Of a DNA stretch of 64,000 nt, positions 1 to 12,527 are shown piece by piece. Made by a program: the position numbers and the translations under genes. This stretch comes from Fennellomyces sp. T-0311. Lineage: Eukaryota > Mucoromycota > Mucoromycetes > Mucorales > Lichtheimiaceae. The notes beneath the pieces were generated by a model. That model was not told where the DNA came from, searched no databases, and saw only the letters and a list, made by a program, of their open reading frames with translations. Where the stretch lies: contig JALLLT010000002.1 in assembly GCA_025266875.1 (NCBI GenBank), positions 1,636,150-1,700,149 of the forward strand, in the 5' to 3' direction. Within the stretch, counting starts at the first letter, position 1; every line of letters begins with the position of its first letter.

Positions 1-431
1 AAGCTGAATAACGAGACGGTCAGCGTCGAGTTGAAAAACGGCACAGTCGTTCATGGCACAATTACTGGTATAATAGATTATAAATTGACATTTTACAACA
101 GCCAATCTAATAAGGATGAATGGCTAGGTGTGGACATGAGCATGAATACACATTTGAAGACGGTCAAGATGACTGTAAAGAACCGAGACCCTACGAGTCT
201 GGACTCACTCAGCATCCGAGGAAACAACATTCGATGCGTCATCCTCCCTGACAGCTTACCGCTCGATACATTGCTGATTGATGATACTCCAAAGTCCAAG
301 GGCAAGAAGAAAGAAGGTAAGGCTCTGACCGTGAGATATGCACGGATTCTAACGTATTGCATGTAGCACCTGCGGGCCGTGGACGTGGTCGCGGCATCCG
401 CGGTCGTGGAAGAGGCAGAGGCAGACGCTAA
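1..431 (+). CDS. SMD1: Small nuclear ribonucleoprotein SmD1 (5'-truncated by window edge)
   Basis: Core Sm-ring subunit of spliceosomal U1, U2, U4 and U5 snRNPs; nuclear pre-mRNA splicing. The window opens inside the first Sm motif. Exons are 1-67 (partial), 128-316 and 367-431. Joining them gives [16 protein letters not shown], the Sm1 motif, then NRDP and [19 protein letters not shown], the Sm2 motif of SmD1, and finally a GRGRGRG-type Arg/Gly tail ending in TAA. That tail is the SmD1 hallmark and the usual target of symmetric arginine methylation. Both introns (68-127 and 317-366) are GT...AG, and the frame closes exactly across both. Only the first few residues, upstream of the window, are missing. 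Identification is very secure. Confidence 0.95.
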
Positions 432-652
432 AACGCAGCATAATAAAGTTCGCGCATTTCTGTGTAATGGTTGTGAAGAGCAGTTTTTAAGGGGTTATGA
501 GATCAATATCAGTATTAAGGAGGCGCTTAGGACCCTGGATGTTTATTGTGTAGAGGCTGTAAGATTAAAAAGTAAGTAATTAAACGGGAAAGTGAAGGGA
601 TCGGGGAAGAGAGTGGAAGTAGATGCTTTGTACAGAATTATTAAGATGCGAA

Positions 653-1702
653 TCACACACTCTGGCCTGCTGAGCTATGATATCGTTTGCTGGCAATATG
701 TCCCTGGACGCGTTCATGGCGACGAAGTGCATCCATGCGTGTGAACTTTTTGCCACACTGGTTGCAGTAGCAAAAGGGTCTGTTCTTCATATGGATCGAC
801 TGATGCCTTGACAGATCGTACGAGCGACGGAACGTCTGCCCGCAGATGCGGCGCGAGGACGGGTCGACGATGTGTTCGCACAAGAACTGGCCTGGCGTTC
901 GACTGCTTGACTTGATTTGCGAGGCCCGACGGACCGCAGGAGGCGGCGCTGAGGAGCAGGATGAAGAAGGAGACGAAGGTGTTTGCGGAGGTGAGCGGAG
1001 GTGTTGATCGATCGGTGCCAGCTGAGTATTGTGATGAGGATGAGTGAGCGAGGCGATGGCCGGCAGCTTTGGATATGGCGGTGATGGGGGCGCTACACTA
1101 GTTCTGCGGAGCTCCAGAGGATGCACAATGGGCGGCGGCGGCGGCGGCGGCGACTCGAACAAGGAGTTGTGTCGCGGCGGGGAATAAAGGTCAGGCAGCT
1201 TACGTGCTCGAAGCTCATCGGCCGACACCACGCGCTGCTTCTTCTGGACTGGCTCGTCGAATGACACACCAGAGTCTTTTCGGGCCGAGTAGGATGTCTC
1301 GTCATGATCGTACTGGAACCGCATTTCCGTCGTGTGTGCCGCAGACCATCTTAGAACCGTCGGCTTGATCACCGGGATATCGTCCGGAGACTGCTTGGGG
1401 AACACTATTGGATGCTTGTTAACCACACGATCTATGTATGCTGCTGTGGCAATAATTTTTCGATCTTTACTTGGTAAACTTTCTCGGCGAAGAAGAGGGG
1501 GGGAAAGCGTTCGAGCCCGTTTGCGCTGCAAAACAAGCTCAAGGTAATGGCGCTCGGACATTGACTTTAAAGCGTCTTGCAGGGAATGGTCATCGTGCAG
1601 GATGGTGCACCCTGCTTGCTGCTGTTCATTATTGGTGTCGTCCACAGTAATATGGTAGTCGTTTATACAGAGATCCTGACAGGTTCGCAAATGGGTTAGC
1701 AT
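653..1702 (-). CDS. C2H2 zinc-finger transcription factor
   Basis: Single-exon 349-residue protein. Two C-terminal C2H2 fingers bind DNA. Finger 1 (about residues 275-304) has an unusually long C-x11-C spacing followed by YDLSRHQSIH. Finger 2 (about 313-335) is C-x2-C-x12-H-x5-H and contains TRMDALRRH. The rest is low complexity: a run of eight prolines (the GGC-rich block near 1131-1150 on the + strand), Ser/Pro tracts, and basic KRARTLSPP and KKQR patches that may act as nuclear localisation signals. The finger pair (long-spaced first finger, then TRMDALRRH) resembles RPN4-like fungal factors, but this is only a weak impression. The start is the ATG at 1700-1702, and no better upstream start is seen. 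Its promoter lies in the 1.7 kb gap to CCT5. Targets are unknown. Confidence 0.8.
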   Translation of the reverse strand: MLTHLRTCQDLCINDYHITVDDTNNEQQQAGCTILHDDHSLQDALKSMSERHYLELVLQRKRARTLSPPLLRRESLPSKDRKIIATAAYIDRVVNKHPIVFPKQSPDDIPVIKPTVLRWSAAHTTEMRFQYDHDETSYSARKDSGVSFDEPVQKKQRVVSADELRARKLPDLYSPPRHNSLFESPPPPPPPIVHPLELRRTSVAPPSPPYPKLPAIASLTHPHHNTQLAPIDQHLRSPPQTPSSPSSSCSSAPPPAVRRASQIKSSSRTPGQFLCEHIVDPSSRRICGQTFRRSYDLSRHQSIHMKNRPFCYCNQCGKKFTRMDALRRHERVQGHIASKRYHSSAGQSV

Positions 1703-3380
1703 TGCGCGTCCAACTGGTCGCCAATGACTCTATTGTACCTCATGAGACGCAGCAAGCCGCATTTTGTCGAAGAGCTCCTCGAATCGAGGGGCCTTGTCTT
1801 GATATATGCAAATATGCAGAGGGAAAGAGAGTGACTTTCCCTCAACTCGCACTCTAAGTAACGAACATTTGGTGTGAGGGTTCGCTTTTCGCCCGCAACG
1901 GCAAATGTGTTACCTGAATCGATAGATTGTTTTGTACATCATTAAGGGAAATGGCCGTGCGTGCGTGTGTGTGTGTGTGTGTGTGTGTGACAATGTTGTT
2001 GTGTGTAGGTATTAATAGATGGTTGTTAATAAAGAAAAAAAGATGTATTAAGAAAAGAGTGGGTGGGGGAAATCTAACAACTGCTAAAGACGTGAGGAAA
2101 AATGAGAGGAAAGGGCAACTTCCATGTAAGATACGTGCCAGAATTTATACAATGCTGTGAAAGGGGTGGCGAAGCTATATATGAGAAGAGAGAGTGTGTA
2201 AAGAGAGAGAACGCAACACGTACACACACAAAATAACCTCCTGTTCTAAAAAAGCAGACTCAAACACAATAGGTGGCTATTATTATGATTTATGATGTGG
2301 TTGCCGTCATCATCCGCAACAGTTATCATTCTCAGCAACCCAAATAGCGAGCTTATAACTCCCTTTGCATGTGGTCATGGCAACGTGGGTACTCCTCACC
2401 CACACTGTCGCTTTCTTTTTCGGGGTGCCAATGCTCCTAACCGAATAATCGTTGCTCTTGCTAGGTTACTGTCTTTGACTTATCGCCACACTATCCGCCT
2501 GCACTTTCTCCCTGTCCTGCAATCTCCGTCATGAGAGAAGCCAGACTTTTCTCTGCCCTTGCAAAATCCCTTTCGCTTTCATAATTTTTTTATGTATGAT
2601 GAATCGTGCTGATGCTTTGCGTTAAGGTGTATGTGTGTACTGACATTACATAGCCCTGGATTTTGGGGCAAAAAGGGAAGCCTCATTGACTTTTGGATAC
2701 TTGAAGCATGCTCTTTGTCGTTGTTTTCTATAATTATGTTCATGTTGCCGGTATCCCTTTTCGACCAAATCGCCTTGGAAGTGGCATACAATTGCTTTTT
2801 CATCTACTTTTTAACTCCCCTTTCCCTCCTTTTTTAACGAATATTGAGTTCTGTATTATGCACATAATAATATAATAATGCTGGACATTTGTGAGACAAT
2901 TAAGTAATGCTACTGTGCATATGTCGTACAAACTGGCCGATTCTTTTTTTTGGGTCGTTGCGTTTTGTGTGACAAAAATAGCGACAACTTCGCTTATTGA
3001 CACTGATAAAGCCACATACGATGCTTGCATTTGCACGAGAATACTGGAAAACCACTCCTCTCCATTCACACACCTCTTTTTTGTTTTCAAGGAGTCACGG
3101 AGAGGTCTTACCAACAGACTGTGATACCCTGGATGTCTCCCAATCCGATTGACACAAGCGAGAAGGGCCCTGGGGAAGATCAAGTTGGTGCGGTGCAAGA
3201 AGGAGTCCATTTATGTAATTGCAAACGAGGGAGGAACCAAAAACAAGTGTCAAGTGTATTCTATAATGTCGGCTAACTGGTGTTGCAGATTCTTTTCCCT
3301 GCATCCACTTCCTCATCTCACGAAAGTCAAGGCAACATTCTCTTTTTCTTTTTTAATATAAAAAACATAGCTAGTACTTT
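1703..3380. other. Intergenic region, C2H2 gene promoter and CCT5 3' side
   Basis: About 1.7 kb between two minus-strand genes, probably the promoter and long 5' leader of the C2H2 gene. It contains a (GT)n microsatellite near 1965-1989 and several T-rich runs. ORFs on either strand here are short, have no recognisable domain and no convincing splice partners. I see no RNA gene. Confidence 0.5.
1965..1989 (+). repeat. (GT)n microsatellite
   Basis: About 25 bp of uninterrupted GT dinucleotides in the region upstream of the C2H2 gene, visible directly in the sequence. Confidence 0.9.
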
Positions 3381-5513
3381 TTACGCCTCCTCAGCGCCCG
3401 TGGTAATCACATCGTCGATCTTGAGAATCATCTTTACAAGCTGTGTGGCCAACAGGAACTGTTGGCGCTTGGAGATCAATGGGTCATACACATGCTGCTC
3501 TTTCATATCTAATATAACATGTCAACAAGGAACAAGATTAATGTTTCTGAACTCGTATCCACATAGGGGGACGCTTATGAAGGAGGCAAAGAGAGAGGGG
3601 AGCCAACTTACCATTAGAATTCTTGAATAGACAGTCGACACCCAGGCGAGGGTTTCCGGTGGTTGCTTGCTGTGCCTTGACCTCAGCCAAGGTTTCGATG
3701 GGTGATAGACCAGAGTTCTCGGCTAGCGCCAAGGGCGTGGCATCCAATGCATCGGCAAAGGCGCGCATAGCGTATTGTTCAATGGTCGAGATCTAGGTGT
3801 CCGTCTTACTTAGCACTAGTTGGCAAACTTAAAACCTTTTCTCGCTCCCCTTACCTCATCGGCCACCTTGGACACGGCCAACGAGCAGCTGATTTCAGCT
3901 GCACCGCCACCATATACAACTCGGTTATCACGGACCAAATTGCGGACAGCACAAATAGCATCATGCAGCGATCTCTTTGCTTCATCAATGATCTAAAGTC
4001 CCCACAGCACATATTAATATAACACAGAAACAGGTCTCCATTTTTATCAGCCCTTTTCAGCTTACCATCTTGTTACCACCACGCACAAACACAGTAACAG
4101 CACGGCTGTTTGCGCATTCCTCAATCACCAGCATCCGGTCCTTGGTGGTGCCAAAGGCCAATTCACGGACAACACCAGCATGGCCGAGTTTCTCAGGTGA
4201 AAGGTCTTCGAATCGAGGAACGATGCGGCCGTTGGTGGCGATGGCAATCAGCTCGATCTCGGGACCGCCCACCCATCGGACAGCGGGCAACTTGTTCTGC
4301 AACAACAGATGGTTTGCCTCGTCATCGAAACCCCATTGACAGATAACAAGGTTTGCACCCGACTCCTTGACCTTGTTGATCATATCCTCGAACTTGCTCT
4401 TTTCATATTCCTGCAGCTTCTTGTACTCTTCGACCGAGGTGATGTCGAGCTTATGCTTGGTCTTTGGTCGTGGGGGCTCGAAAGCGCATGTGAGGATAGC
4501 AAGCTTGGCGTCACGGATCTCCCGCGGCATTTGAGGGTGTGACATGTCCTTGTCGACAACGACGCCGTGGACAAGTGTGGTATCTTGCAGCGAGCCGCCC
4601 ATCTTACCATCCACCTTGATCAGCTCGAAATCAACGTCCTTACGTTCCAAGTCGGCGACGGAGAGCACGGCTTCCACGGCAATGTCGGCGAACTGTTCGT
4701 GGCATTTGGAGACACTGGGACAAGGCATGAGCGCGCACGCCTTTTTGCTGCGTATAGGTAGACTTACATCTTGCTGCCCAGACTGGTCATGGCCGTCTTT
4801 TTAAGGTTGGCCGTGTTGTCCCTGCTGAAATCAATGGTGTCTGAAATTTTATCCAATTGCTCGACAGCCACATTACAGGCACGCTCGAAACCGTCGGCGA
4901 TACGGATGGGGTGGATGCCTCGGTCAAGAAGCTGTTCGCACTGTTCTAACAAAGCACCGGCAAGCACTGATCCCATTTCCATTAACATTACACGAAAAAC
5001 ACAGCGAAAAAAAAAAACTTTACCGACGACGCCCGTTGTGCCATCACCGATTTCGTCATCTTGGCTTTTCGACAACTGGACCAAAAGTTTGGCGATCTGA
5101 TGCTCCACTTGCATCTGATCCAAAATTGTGGCACCGTCGTTAGTCACCGTAATATCACCATCAGGCGAGATCAAGATCTTGTCAAGACCTAAACGTCAAA
5201 ATTAACATCTCGAGATTACGCGGTTCCGCATCATGTTTCATTACCTCGAGGACCTAAAGAAGTTCTAATAATGTTGGACACGGTCTTTGCTGCGAGAATA
5301 TGCGACTAAAAACATGTACAGATGAGTTTATCAAGGTTCATAAAGTGGATCGCGAATGACATGCTTCGTGCGACAGGTCAGAAAAAAACTTACACGGATG
5401 GCTTCGATGCCAGACAATCTGGATTTTCTTTGTCCTTCACGGACAATGATGAATGGTCTTCCGTACTCATCCGTTGCGTACACAGCGGAATTGGGATCGA
5501 TGTTGGCAGCCAT
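3381..5513 (-). CDS. CCT5: T-complex protein 1 subunit epsilon (CCT5)
   Basis: Epsilon subunit of the cytosolic CCT/TRiC chaperonin, which folds actin, tubulin and other proteins with ATP. Eight exons: 5394-5513, 5245-5305, 5024-5188, 4768-4966, 4066-4714, 3855-3992, 3612-3792 and 3381-3508. All introns are GT...AG and the frame closes to 546 residues, close to the family's usual 540. The N-terminus has the epsilon-type DEYGRPF block. ATP-site motifs are NDGATIL (about 77-83) and GDGTT (108-112). [17 protein letters not shown]-like [12 protein letters not shown] and GGGAAE (about 426-431) are also epsilon-like. The C-terminus is [13 protein letters not shown]. The start ATG at 5511-5513 gives the conserved beginning. 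A second CCT subunit, CCT4, lies 21 kb away on the same strand. Confidence 0.97.
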
Positions 5514-6027
5514 CTTTATTTTTTGAAGGAAGAAAGGTCAAGTTCGCGTTGCGAAGCCAATTTTCAAGGTTATTTTGACAGCCGCCTCGTAACTGTATTC
5601 CGCTGCTGTGTACTAAACCTTGTTTCCCTTGGATACATTATTACTATGGTGATTGGTATCGTAAAGAGCATGTCTCAGAGCCACACTTCTGTGATTAATG
5701 TGTTAACGCTATGTTTTGCTACAGGTCAATTGCTGTATTAGTCAGACAACATTTGTGCACACGTAATTCGTGCTCTGCTGCTGCGAATCAATTTACAAGC
5801 ATAGGAGACGCATTGGGTATCATGGACCGATTTGTAGCGGTGTGCGTGCTATGAATCTGATATCAAACATTGATGCACCAAGTTGACTGGGTTACGCAGT
5901 TATGGGATGAACTGGTGCCACTTTAAAGCACGCAGCACTGACGATTCGATAATCCAATTGTTTTTACTTTGGCGTATGTACTTATATATAATATATGCAT
6001 GGAGGGAAAATGTACGGTGGTGATATG
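5514..6027. other. Intergenic: CCT5 promoter and THP3-like gene 3' region
   Basis: About 510 bp between two tandem minus-strand genes. It must hold the CCT5 promoter and the 3' UTR of the SAC3-domain gene. I looked for heat-shock elements (alternating GAA/TTC) for the chaperonin gene and saw no convincing array. Confidence 0.4.
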
Positions 6028-7773
6028 CTATCTTTGTCCTTTGATATCCGCAGTTCGATATTTGTTCGCAATGGCAGCATTGATGTGTGGAAGAGCAGCT
6101 TTCGTATCCAGGCGATTCGTCGCTTCATCCACTGTGACACCATGCTTACTGAGGAATTCAACAACTTCTTGAACAGAGTAAAACGCCAACTCCTTTTTAA
6201 TAAAATCCAAAGGAAGGCCCATCGGAAAACTATGCGTATATCCTTTAGTATATACATATTGGCACATGCCCAACTAACATGCCTTTTGCACAACATCGAT
6301 AGTGCTTTCACACGTTCTCTGGGGACAAACTGATCCATCAGCAGTGCATTGCGGTTGGGTGCTTCTTGGTACAATTTAAAGAACTGGTGGTAATTTCCGG
6401 AAGCAAGAGCAGAACGTACTGCCAAGGCATGCTTCAACGCCTTTGATTTTTTCTTTTTTCCGCTTGTCCGCTGAGCTTTCGCCAGTGCCCGTTTCTCCAA
6501 CAGTGAATTCATCTCTGATTATAGGAACATTTAGTCAGGATTGGCAGAAAGCAGCTTCACAAACCATACCAGCACGATTGCCCGAAAACAACAGGTAAAG
6601 GATTTCATATGCATGGAATTCGCCATTGGATATGCTTACGGCATCATCCGCGTACAGCTCTTTCAGTTGGCTTTGGCATTGGTTATATTCGCTAAGATCA
6701 CCCTGGAGGTATATTTAGTTTGCGGGCTCCGTTTAGACGCGTGCACGTACCATTTGGAGCGCGATCCGTGCGTGATATTCGTAAACCATAACTGTAAAGT
6801 CATTGCGGATGCCTTGCACCTATAGAGACGGTTAGAGCCAGAGAAAAGAGAACGATATGCGCTTACTGTTAGGTCTTGACGTATTGATTTGAATTGTTCA
6901 CAGGTGTATGTGTAGTTTTGATCTTTGCCCCACTTTTTCTTGAGCTGCTTGTAGGCCTGCTGTAACACCGGCAACGGGCGTACTGTAGAAGGATCTGGTG
7001 CCTATATATTCTCGGTCAGAGAATACCCCCAGCAATGATTGATTACTTACAGATGTCAAACGAAAATAGGGCTTTTCCAAGGACTGGGAGGTCCCAATGA
7101 TTCTGCCATCTATACTGAGCTCCTGTGTAGACAATGTAGTTAGTTGCCTTTCCCTCTACCACAGAAAGCATCACTACGCACCACGGCGTTATTGATTTCT
7201 GAAGATCTGACAGGTCGATCGGTTTGAAAGCGCATCGCACGTCGCTCGCGCGCCTGTTGCTCTTCAAGCGTGAGCTCAGTAGGTATTATGCCCCCCGTCG
7301 TGCCTGTACCAGCGTTGGGGCTACTGCTATACACGGCCAACGCGATTGAGTACTAGATACTTGCAATGGAACAACATTGCACTCACGTTGCTTTTTTAGG
7401 TGCTGATCTTTGGCTACGATTAGGATTAGGGAGTCCTCCGGATGATCTACGTAGCAATGTTAGTGTCAAGTCAAATAGAAACGGACGTTTCTATGGGATC
7501 GTACGCCGGTAAAGGCTGTTCTCTCCAGTTTGTCATGGCGTCTGATTCCAGGAGAATGGCGCGCAATTCTGATTCCAACTCGCTTTCTTTTCCAGGTAAG
7601 CAGTTGTCGAAGGCCGCTGTAACATAAGCTCTAGATAAATGAGCGCGTCAAGTAACATTTTCAAAGTAAACATCTGAATCGAACCTTAGATCTGGTGCAA
7701 AATCCGACGGTTTTATTTCAGAATGCTTTACTTTGCGCTTCTTTACTCGCGGCTCCGTCGAGTCAGAACCCAT
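6028..7773 (-). CDS. SAC3/GANP-domain protein, THP3/LENG8 family
   Basis: Homologue of yeast Thp3 and animal LENG8, nuclear proteins linked to transcription elongation, mRNA processing and export. Ten exons give 420 residues: 7685-7773, 7505-7630, 7387-7446, 7182-7326, 7051-7122, 6867-7001, 6751-6819, 6570-6702, 6283-6514 and 6028-6229. Family landmarks, in order: WREQPLP (about 64-70), [74 protein letters not shown] and ALASGNYHQFFKLYQ, the SAC3/PCI core. The N-terminus has a basic KKRKVK patch that fits a nuclear localisation signal. Intron 9 (6230-6282) appears to be GC-AG, the only solution found that keeps frame into FPMGLPLDFI. The start at 7773 is the first in-frame ATG; its own upstream gap is only 175 bp. 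Confidence 0.88.
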
Positions 7774-7948
7774 TTCAGAAAAGAAGAAGCGGACAGCAAC
7801 GTTCGAACAAAGAAAAAAATCATCACTGGCGGCATGAATTTCGAGGGCAAGCAACAGACAGCCACACACTTGAAAGAAGCAGTAATATGCAAAATATATA
7901 TTGTAGCTGTAAAAAGTAAGAAGAATAAAGCAAAGAATGTACATTTTC

Positions 7949-10900
7949 CTAGAGAATAAGTGCCAGTGACTCGACCATGGCGTAGCTGTCCATCACATGG
8001 CGTTGATAATCGCTGGCGCTAAAGTTTGGATCGTCCGTAGGCATCTCTCCTGGGATACCTTTTCCACCGTTCACAATCATCTCATCATCTAGTCGGACAC
8101 GAGACTTTTGACCCTTCTTGCCTTCATGATCTGCATGAGCACCATAGTCGCTTGTTCGGATATGGATGCCCTTCAGTTGCTCCATCTCGTATTCCGTAAT
8201 GCCTAGATCGTCCTGCGGGAGCCACACCGTAGGCTGGGCTTGCGTTATCGACGGATGCATGTACGATTCCACCTCATACATTAGGCGCGCAGACGATATT
8301 GCCACTTCATGCGAAAAGTGACCGGTGGATGAATGTTCCCTCTCCTCGTCGATGCGTTTTCTCACTTGTGCTCGCGCTACGTATGCATCCGTCAATCCGA
8401 CAGATTCTCGTCGCAGCATCTTGTCCGGCGAATTGTCGAACTTGCGCTTGCGAAGGCCTTCATCGTCCACACTATCGTCCTCTTCGACTTGGGTAAGCAC
8501 CTTCTTGTCATCCTCCGACTCGTCAGCAGTGTTGCTTCCGCTAAAGATTGAATGGCTTTCGATCGTCGTCGCTGCTGTCTTTCCGTCTTCCTCTGGTTGG
8601 ACGGGCAGGTATTTGAACAGAGGCTTGAATGCCTTATCATAAAGTGCAAGGCCGAAAATGCTGACGACGAGCGTAATGATCATAATGACCATCTGCGGCA
8701 CCGCTTGTTGAATCGCCAAAAGACCAATCATGGTTAACTGCCATGTGTACAAGCCGATATAGACGTGGCGGATTGCCCGTGGGAAAGCAAGCCCGCCGGA
8801 TTCGTACTGCATCTCGTACATGTACAGGAATTGGTACAGATACACAAAGTACGACAGGTAGAAGAATAAGCAAATAAATGGCAGGATCAAAGGTGCGATG
8901 GTTGAATACTCGAGTCCCAGCACGAAGATTACAGTATGGCTAGGAACCAAAGTGCCGAGGTTGATGGTGGGACATTTGCCCTTTTGCATGTAAATGTCTC
9001 GTGGGGTGGTTGAGAAGAAGGGAAGGATGTACGATAGCACCAGCGGAACGGCTTGCAGGATGGCTTGACCTGTGCCGTTCAGGGATTGGAGCAATACGTA
9101 CGTAATAAAGAAAGTACTAGCCTATATATGCGCAACGTCAGGTGGATGTTTTTAGTCGGCATTTACTGTTGCTTACCTTGGGCAAACTCTCTGCAAGTGT
9201 GTTGATGATACTAAGCGGGTTCTTGGCGATATCACCGATTGCTTGGAAAGCACCACCAGCAATGGTGGACACAAGAACAACGTCCACGAACTGTTAGTCG
9301 TTAGTACAAAGGCAGCAAATTGATGCATCACTCCAACTAACCAAGAAGAAGAAGTATTTGTGGAGAAGGGACAGATCAACCATTGACTTTTGTGGGATGC
9401 CTTCTTGCTTGGAGAGATCTGTAGTTATCTTAGAACGGCGCCTGCACATGTGAATAAAAGCTTACATCGGAAGATAATAGGCACCAACGAAACCAAGATA
9501 GCCAGTGCTACTGCAGGCAGAATACCCTGGATGATACCAACGGCAGTCTCTGGGAGGTTTTTCAAGCCTGCAAGGAATGGCAAAACCTCGGTCAGCGAGT
9601 CAATATTCGCAATCGCCTGCACGAATGCAACTGTAATAAACATGTATGTGAGCAACTCTATCGATCCAGTCCAGTCCTAATCATACCTGGAATAGCCCAA
9701 AAGATGACGATGGCACTGGTGATAGCAAGACTGACGAATCGCCGACCCAAACGTTCGAGCGACTTGACATTCATATTCTCCCAAATCACATCGGTAGGTG
9801 CAATCTGGACGAAACGAGGAGCCATTTGCAACTCGCGCGAATGGATCACACATTGACCAGCCATATGAGCAGCAATCTGTTGGTTAAACTCAATAAATGC
9901 AGAGCTCAGTTTGTGATACGAGTCGGGGTCTTGCTGTGCATTAGAGATCTTTTCGTTCAATTGCTGGATCTCCTCGTGATAATAGGTGATCGAATCCACC
10001 TTCCGACCAATGAATGGAAGAGGTATCTTAGAAACTCTGTGAGTGGGACGCAGCTTTTCCGGAATGCGTGAATCGGTTCTGCCCTCAACATCGTCGCTAC
10101 CCTTCTTTGCATAGTACTTGTACGATGCAGCAATTGATTTGGTGATGGCGCTCTCGAGTCCTAGAATATGCTTTCGTCGTTCCTCAACAATGTCTGGCAA
10201 ATCCTTCATGTTTCTATTAGGCCACTGTTAGCTCCGGTACGCCTTTACGTTTATCCAGCCCATACCTGGTCAACCACACGCGGCGGACACCGCCAGGGAA
10301 ACGGCTAAAGATTCTTGTCAGCGTTTCGACGTTGTTGACGCTGTTGGGGATGGATGGAACATATAAGGTGCGGGCTGTGACAGAATTGGCATATTCCGGG
10401 CTCAACAGGTGCAGTCGTCGTAACACGAGGTATTGGCGTGTCTCTCGGAACGTAATGTAAACTACGCCAGCTACAAAAGGGGGGGACGAGGGTTCCGTTT
10501 AGATACAATATGCAAGATCATGCATTAGGAAATACTCGTACCGGAAAGGAACACTGCCAGGATAAGATGCGCCCAAATACGCTCAGGATCTTTGATGTTA
10601 CCCATAGTTAGCTTATTGAGACCGGGCGAATCGAGCTGGTTGATCAGGTTGACGGGTATCAAAATAGGAATTGCCACGAACGAGTAGAGTGTGAAAACTA
10701 TGATCCCCATCCGTAGAAATCGCAGGACCATGAAGCGATCCAGTCCTATAGACTGCAGGATCTCTTTGTCAGATATTCGTAAAAGGGTCCATATCCATGT
10801 CAAAAGCCCATTTGCTAAGGGCGGCGGCTGTCGTCTATACAATACGTGAGTGGATCAGAACCAAGGGCGTGTGAAACGCGTACTCTTTTTCCACGAGATA

Positions 10901-11109
10901 GGAACGCGGTGAATAGACCTGTGGCCGCAACCGACGCAGAACACAGAAAGCAGTAAAGAAACCGCCCGCCAACGCCGCGTTAAACCATAAGGCAGACGTA
11001 AAGGTGCTGACTGATTTATCGACGCTAAAACGGACAAGAATGAGATTGCCATGCTCATGAACGGCATTGACAGATCTTACTTTAGCTGATCGTCGGCAGT
11101 GTCAGACAT
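7949..11109 (-). CDS. CSC1/OSCA/TMEM63-family calcium-permeable stress-gated channel
   Basis: Multi-pass membrane protein of the OSCA/TMEM63 mechanosensitive cation-channel family (fungal CSC1, formerly DUF221). Nine exons encode 907 residues: 11081-11109, 10884-11024, 10542-10834, 10266-10470, 9687-10213, 9466-9630, 9342-9418, 9177-9290 and 7949-9121. An N-terminal membrane region (FTSALWFNAALAGG) is followed by the cytosolic loop with LYVPSIPNSVNN and DLPDIVEERRKHI. The RSN1-type seven-helix core follows, with VAIPILIPVN-like and SYILPFFSTTPRD segments. A hydrophilic C-terminal tail of about 200 residues, rich in acidic and basic residues, probably lies in the cytoplasm. All introns are GT...AG and frame-consistent. 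The first exon is only 29 nt (MSDTADDQLK). Family is secure; gating and ion specificity are inferred. Confidence 0.93.
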
Positions 11110-12527
11110 TGCATGTACCAAGGAACAAAAGGCGAAAAGTGCGGCCGTTTTGATCGATGGAAAAAAGTTAGCTATGCAAACATTAGGGCGCCGCTTTTAG
11201 CTCAGTGTCGTAGGTCGATCAGCATGTACCGCATAAGGCAAATAACCCCGCGGTTCAATGGGTTCAATGGAAAACTAGACGCCCTACCTAATCAATCATC
11301 ACTTTCGCTTGATTTGATTGGTTTGGTTGTATTAACGAAGTCCTTGTCCCTTTCAACGATCCCTTGCTTACGCCTGGAGATGAGCTTGTATGACCCACTA
11401 TTGTCTTACTTGCGATATTCGGATTGAAACCCGCCTTTGTGGTACACAAAACAAGGGACTTCGCTTCTCTTTAAAGTCATGTGAGTGCTGCCCCATCTCT
11501 TTTAGACTGACTTGGCGTTCCCATTACATCGCCCCTTACAAGTTACTATTATGACGTTATGACTGTTGGAAATGAATCCGTTATTATCTCGCGCGATCTG
11601 TACTGTACTCGATGTCAAGTAGCGAAAATCATTTTGATATTCCCTCGCAACCAAGCCTCCTTGGCGAGCATCTCCCTCTCTCTGGAACTCCGAAAACGAT
11701 GGAGGAACAAGCAACGTGTCAAGAATACTTGGGTCTTACGTTCCACAATAACCTTCAATTAACAGGGTAAACCGTCGCATTGTATCACCTATATCACAGA
11801 TGTCAACGCCATTGTACCAGTTTTTCAATTGAACTCTTGTAAGTGGTTCATTCAAAAAACATGGATGAGCTATTCGGAACGGGTGATGCAGCTGACTTTT
11901 TCCCTAATCAGTAGGACCAGTGTCTGAAACATGCATAATCGAAACGAGCCGCGGATATTCTAAACACAGAATTTTTTTTACTGATGTGGCAAGCGTGATC
12001 CAATGCTTGCTGCTTATTAGCCGCTTTATGATGGAATCAATAATGATCAGAGTACTACATATTAAGACTCGGATATACGTGCATAATTTAGTATATGCAT
12101 GTAGCTCCGTCTTAACCACGAAAAAGGAATACATTCGTATAAATAGCTTATTTTCGACAATACGAAATATCGGATCGTATCGGATGTATTGTTTAAGTTA
12201 TCCATCGCAATAGTACAATGGATCGATCGATGCCGTCGCAAATTCGGAATATCCTATTAAGGTGCCATTACGTTGGTTTCAACTCATTTCTTTCACGATC
12301 GACTAGTACAGTGGTGACGCTTATGTTCTATTTTTAATAGCCTTTCCATGTTGTAAACAAGACGTACCTTAGTTGCATATGTAGTACAAACAACGTAATT
12401 ATAATTCCCAAGCTACAAAAGAATTTACATTTTTCATGAATCCATGTAGATACTAATCTAGATTTATGTTGAGTGGCTGATGCTCCCAGACATCAAGTTC
12501 GTCATCCATGTCGACATCATCATCTCT
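11110..12527. other. AT-rich intergenic region
   Basis: Upstream of the CSC1 gene. Apart from that promoter I see no gene. A stretch near 11196-11270 looks superficially like a tRNA A-box followed by a TTCAA-like loop, but it does not fold as a tRNA. Confidence 0.4.

Noticed and set aside
2800..3210. 136-codon minus-strand ORF between the C2H2 gene and CCT5
   Set aside because: Composition is random-like, no domain, and it overlaps opposing ORFs.
11190..11275. tRNA-like sequence (TAGCTCAGT... and GGTTCAAT)
   Set aside because: Acceptor, anticodon and T stems do not pair; no CCA-adjacent 7-bp stem found.
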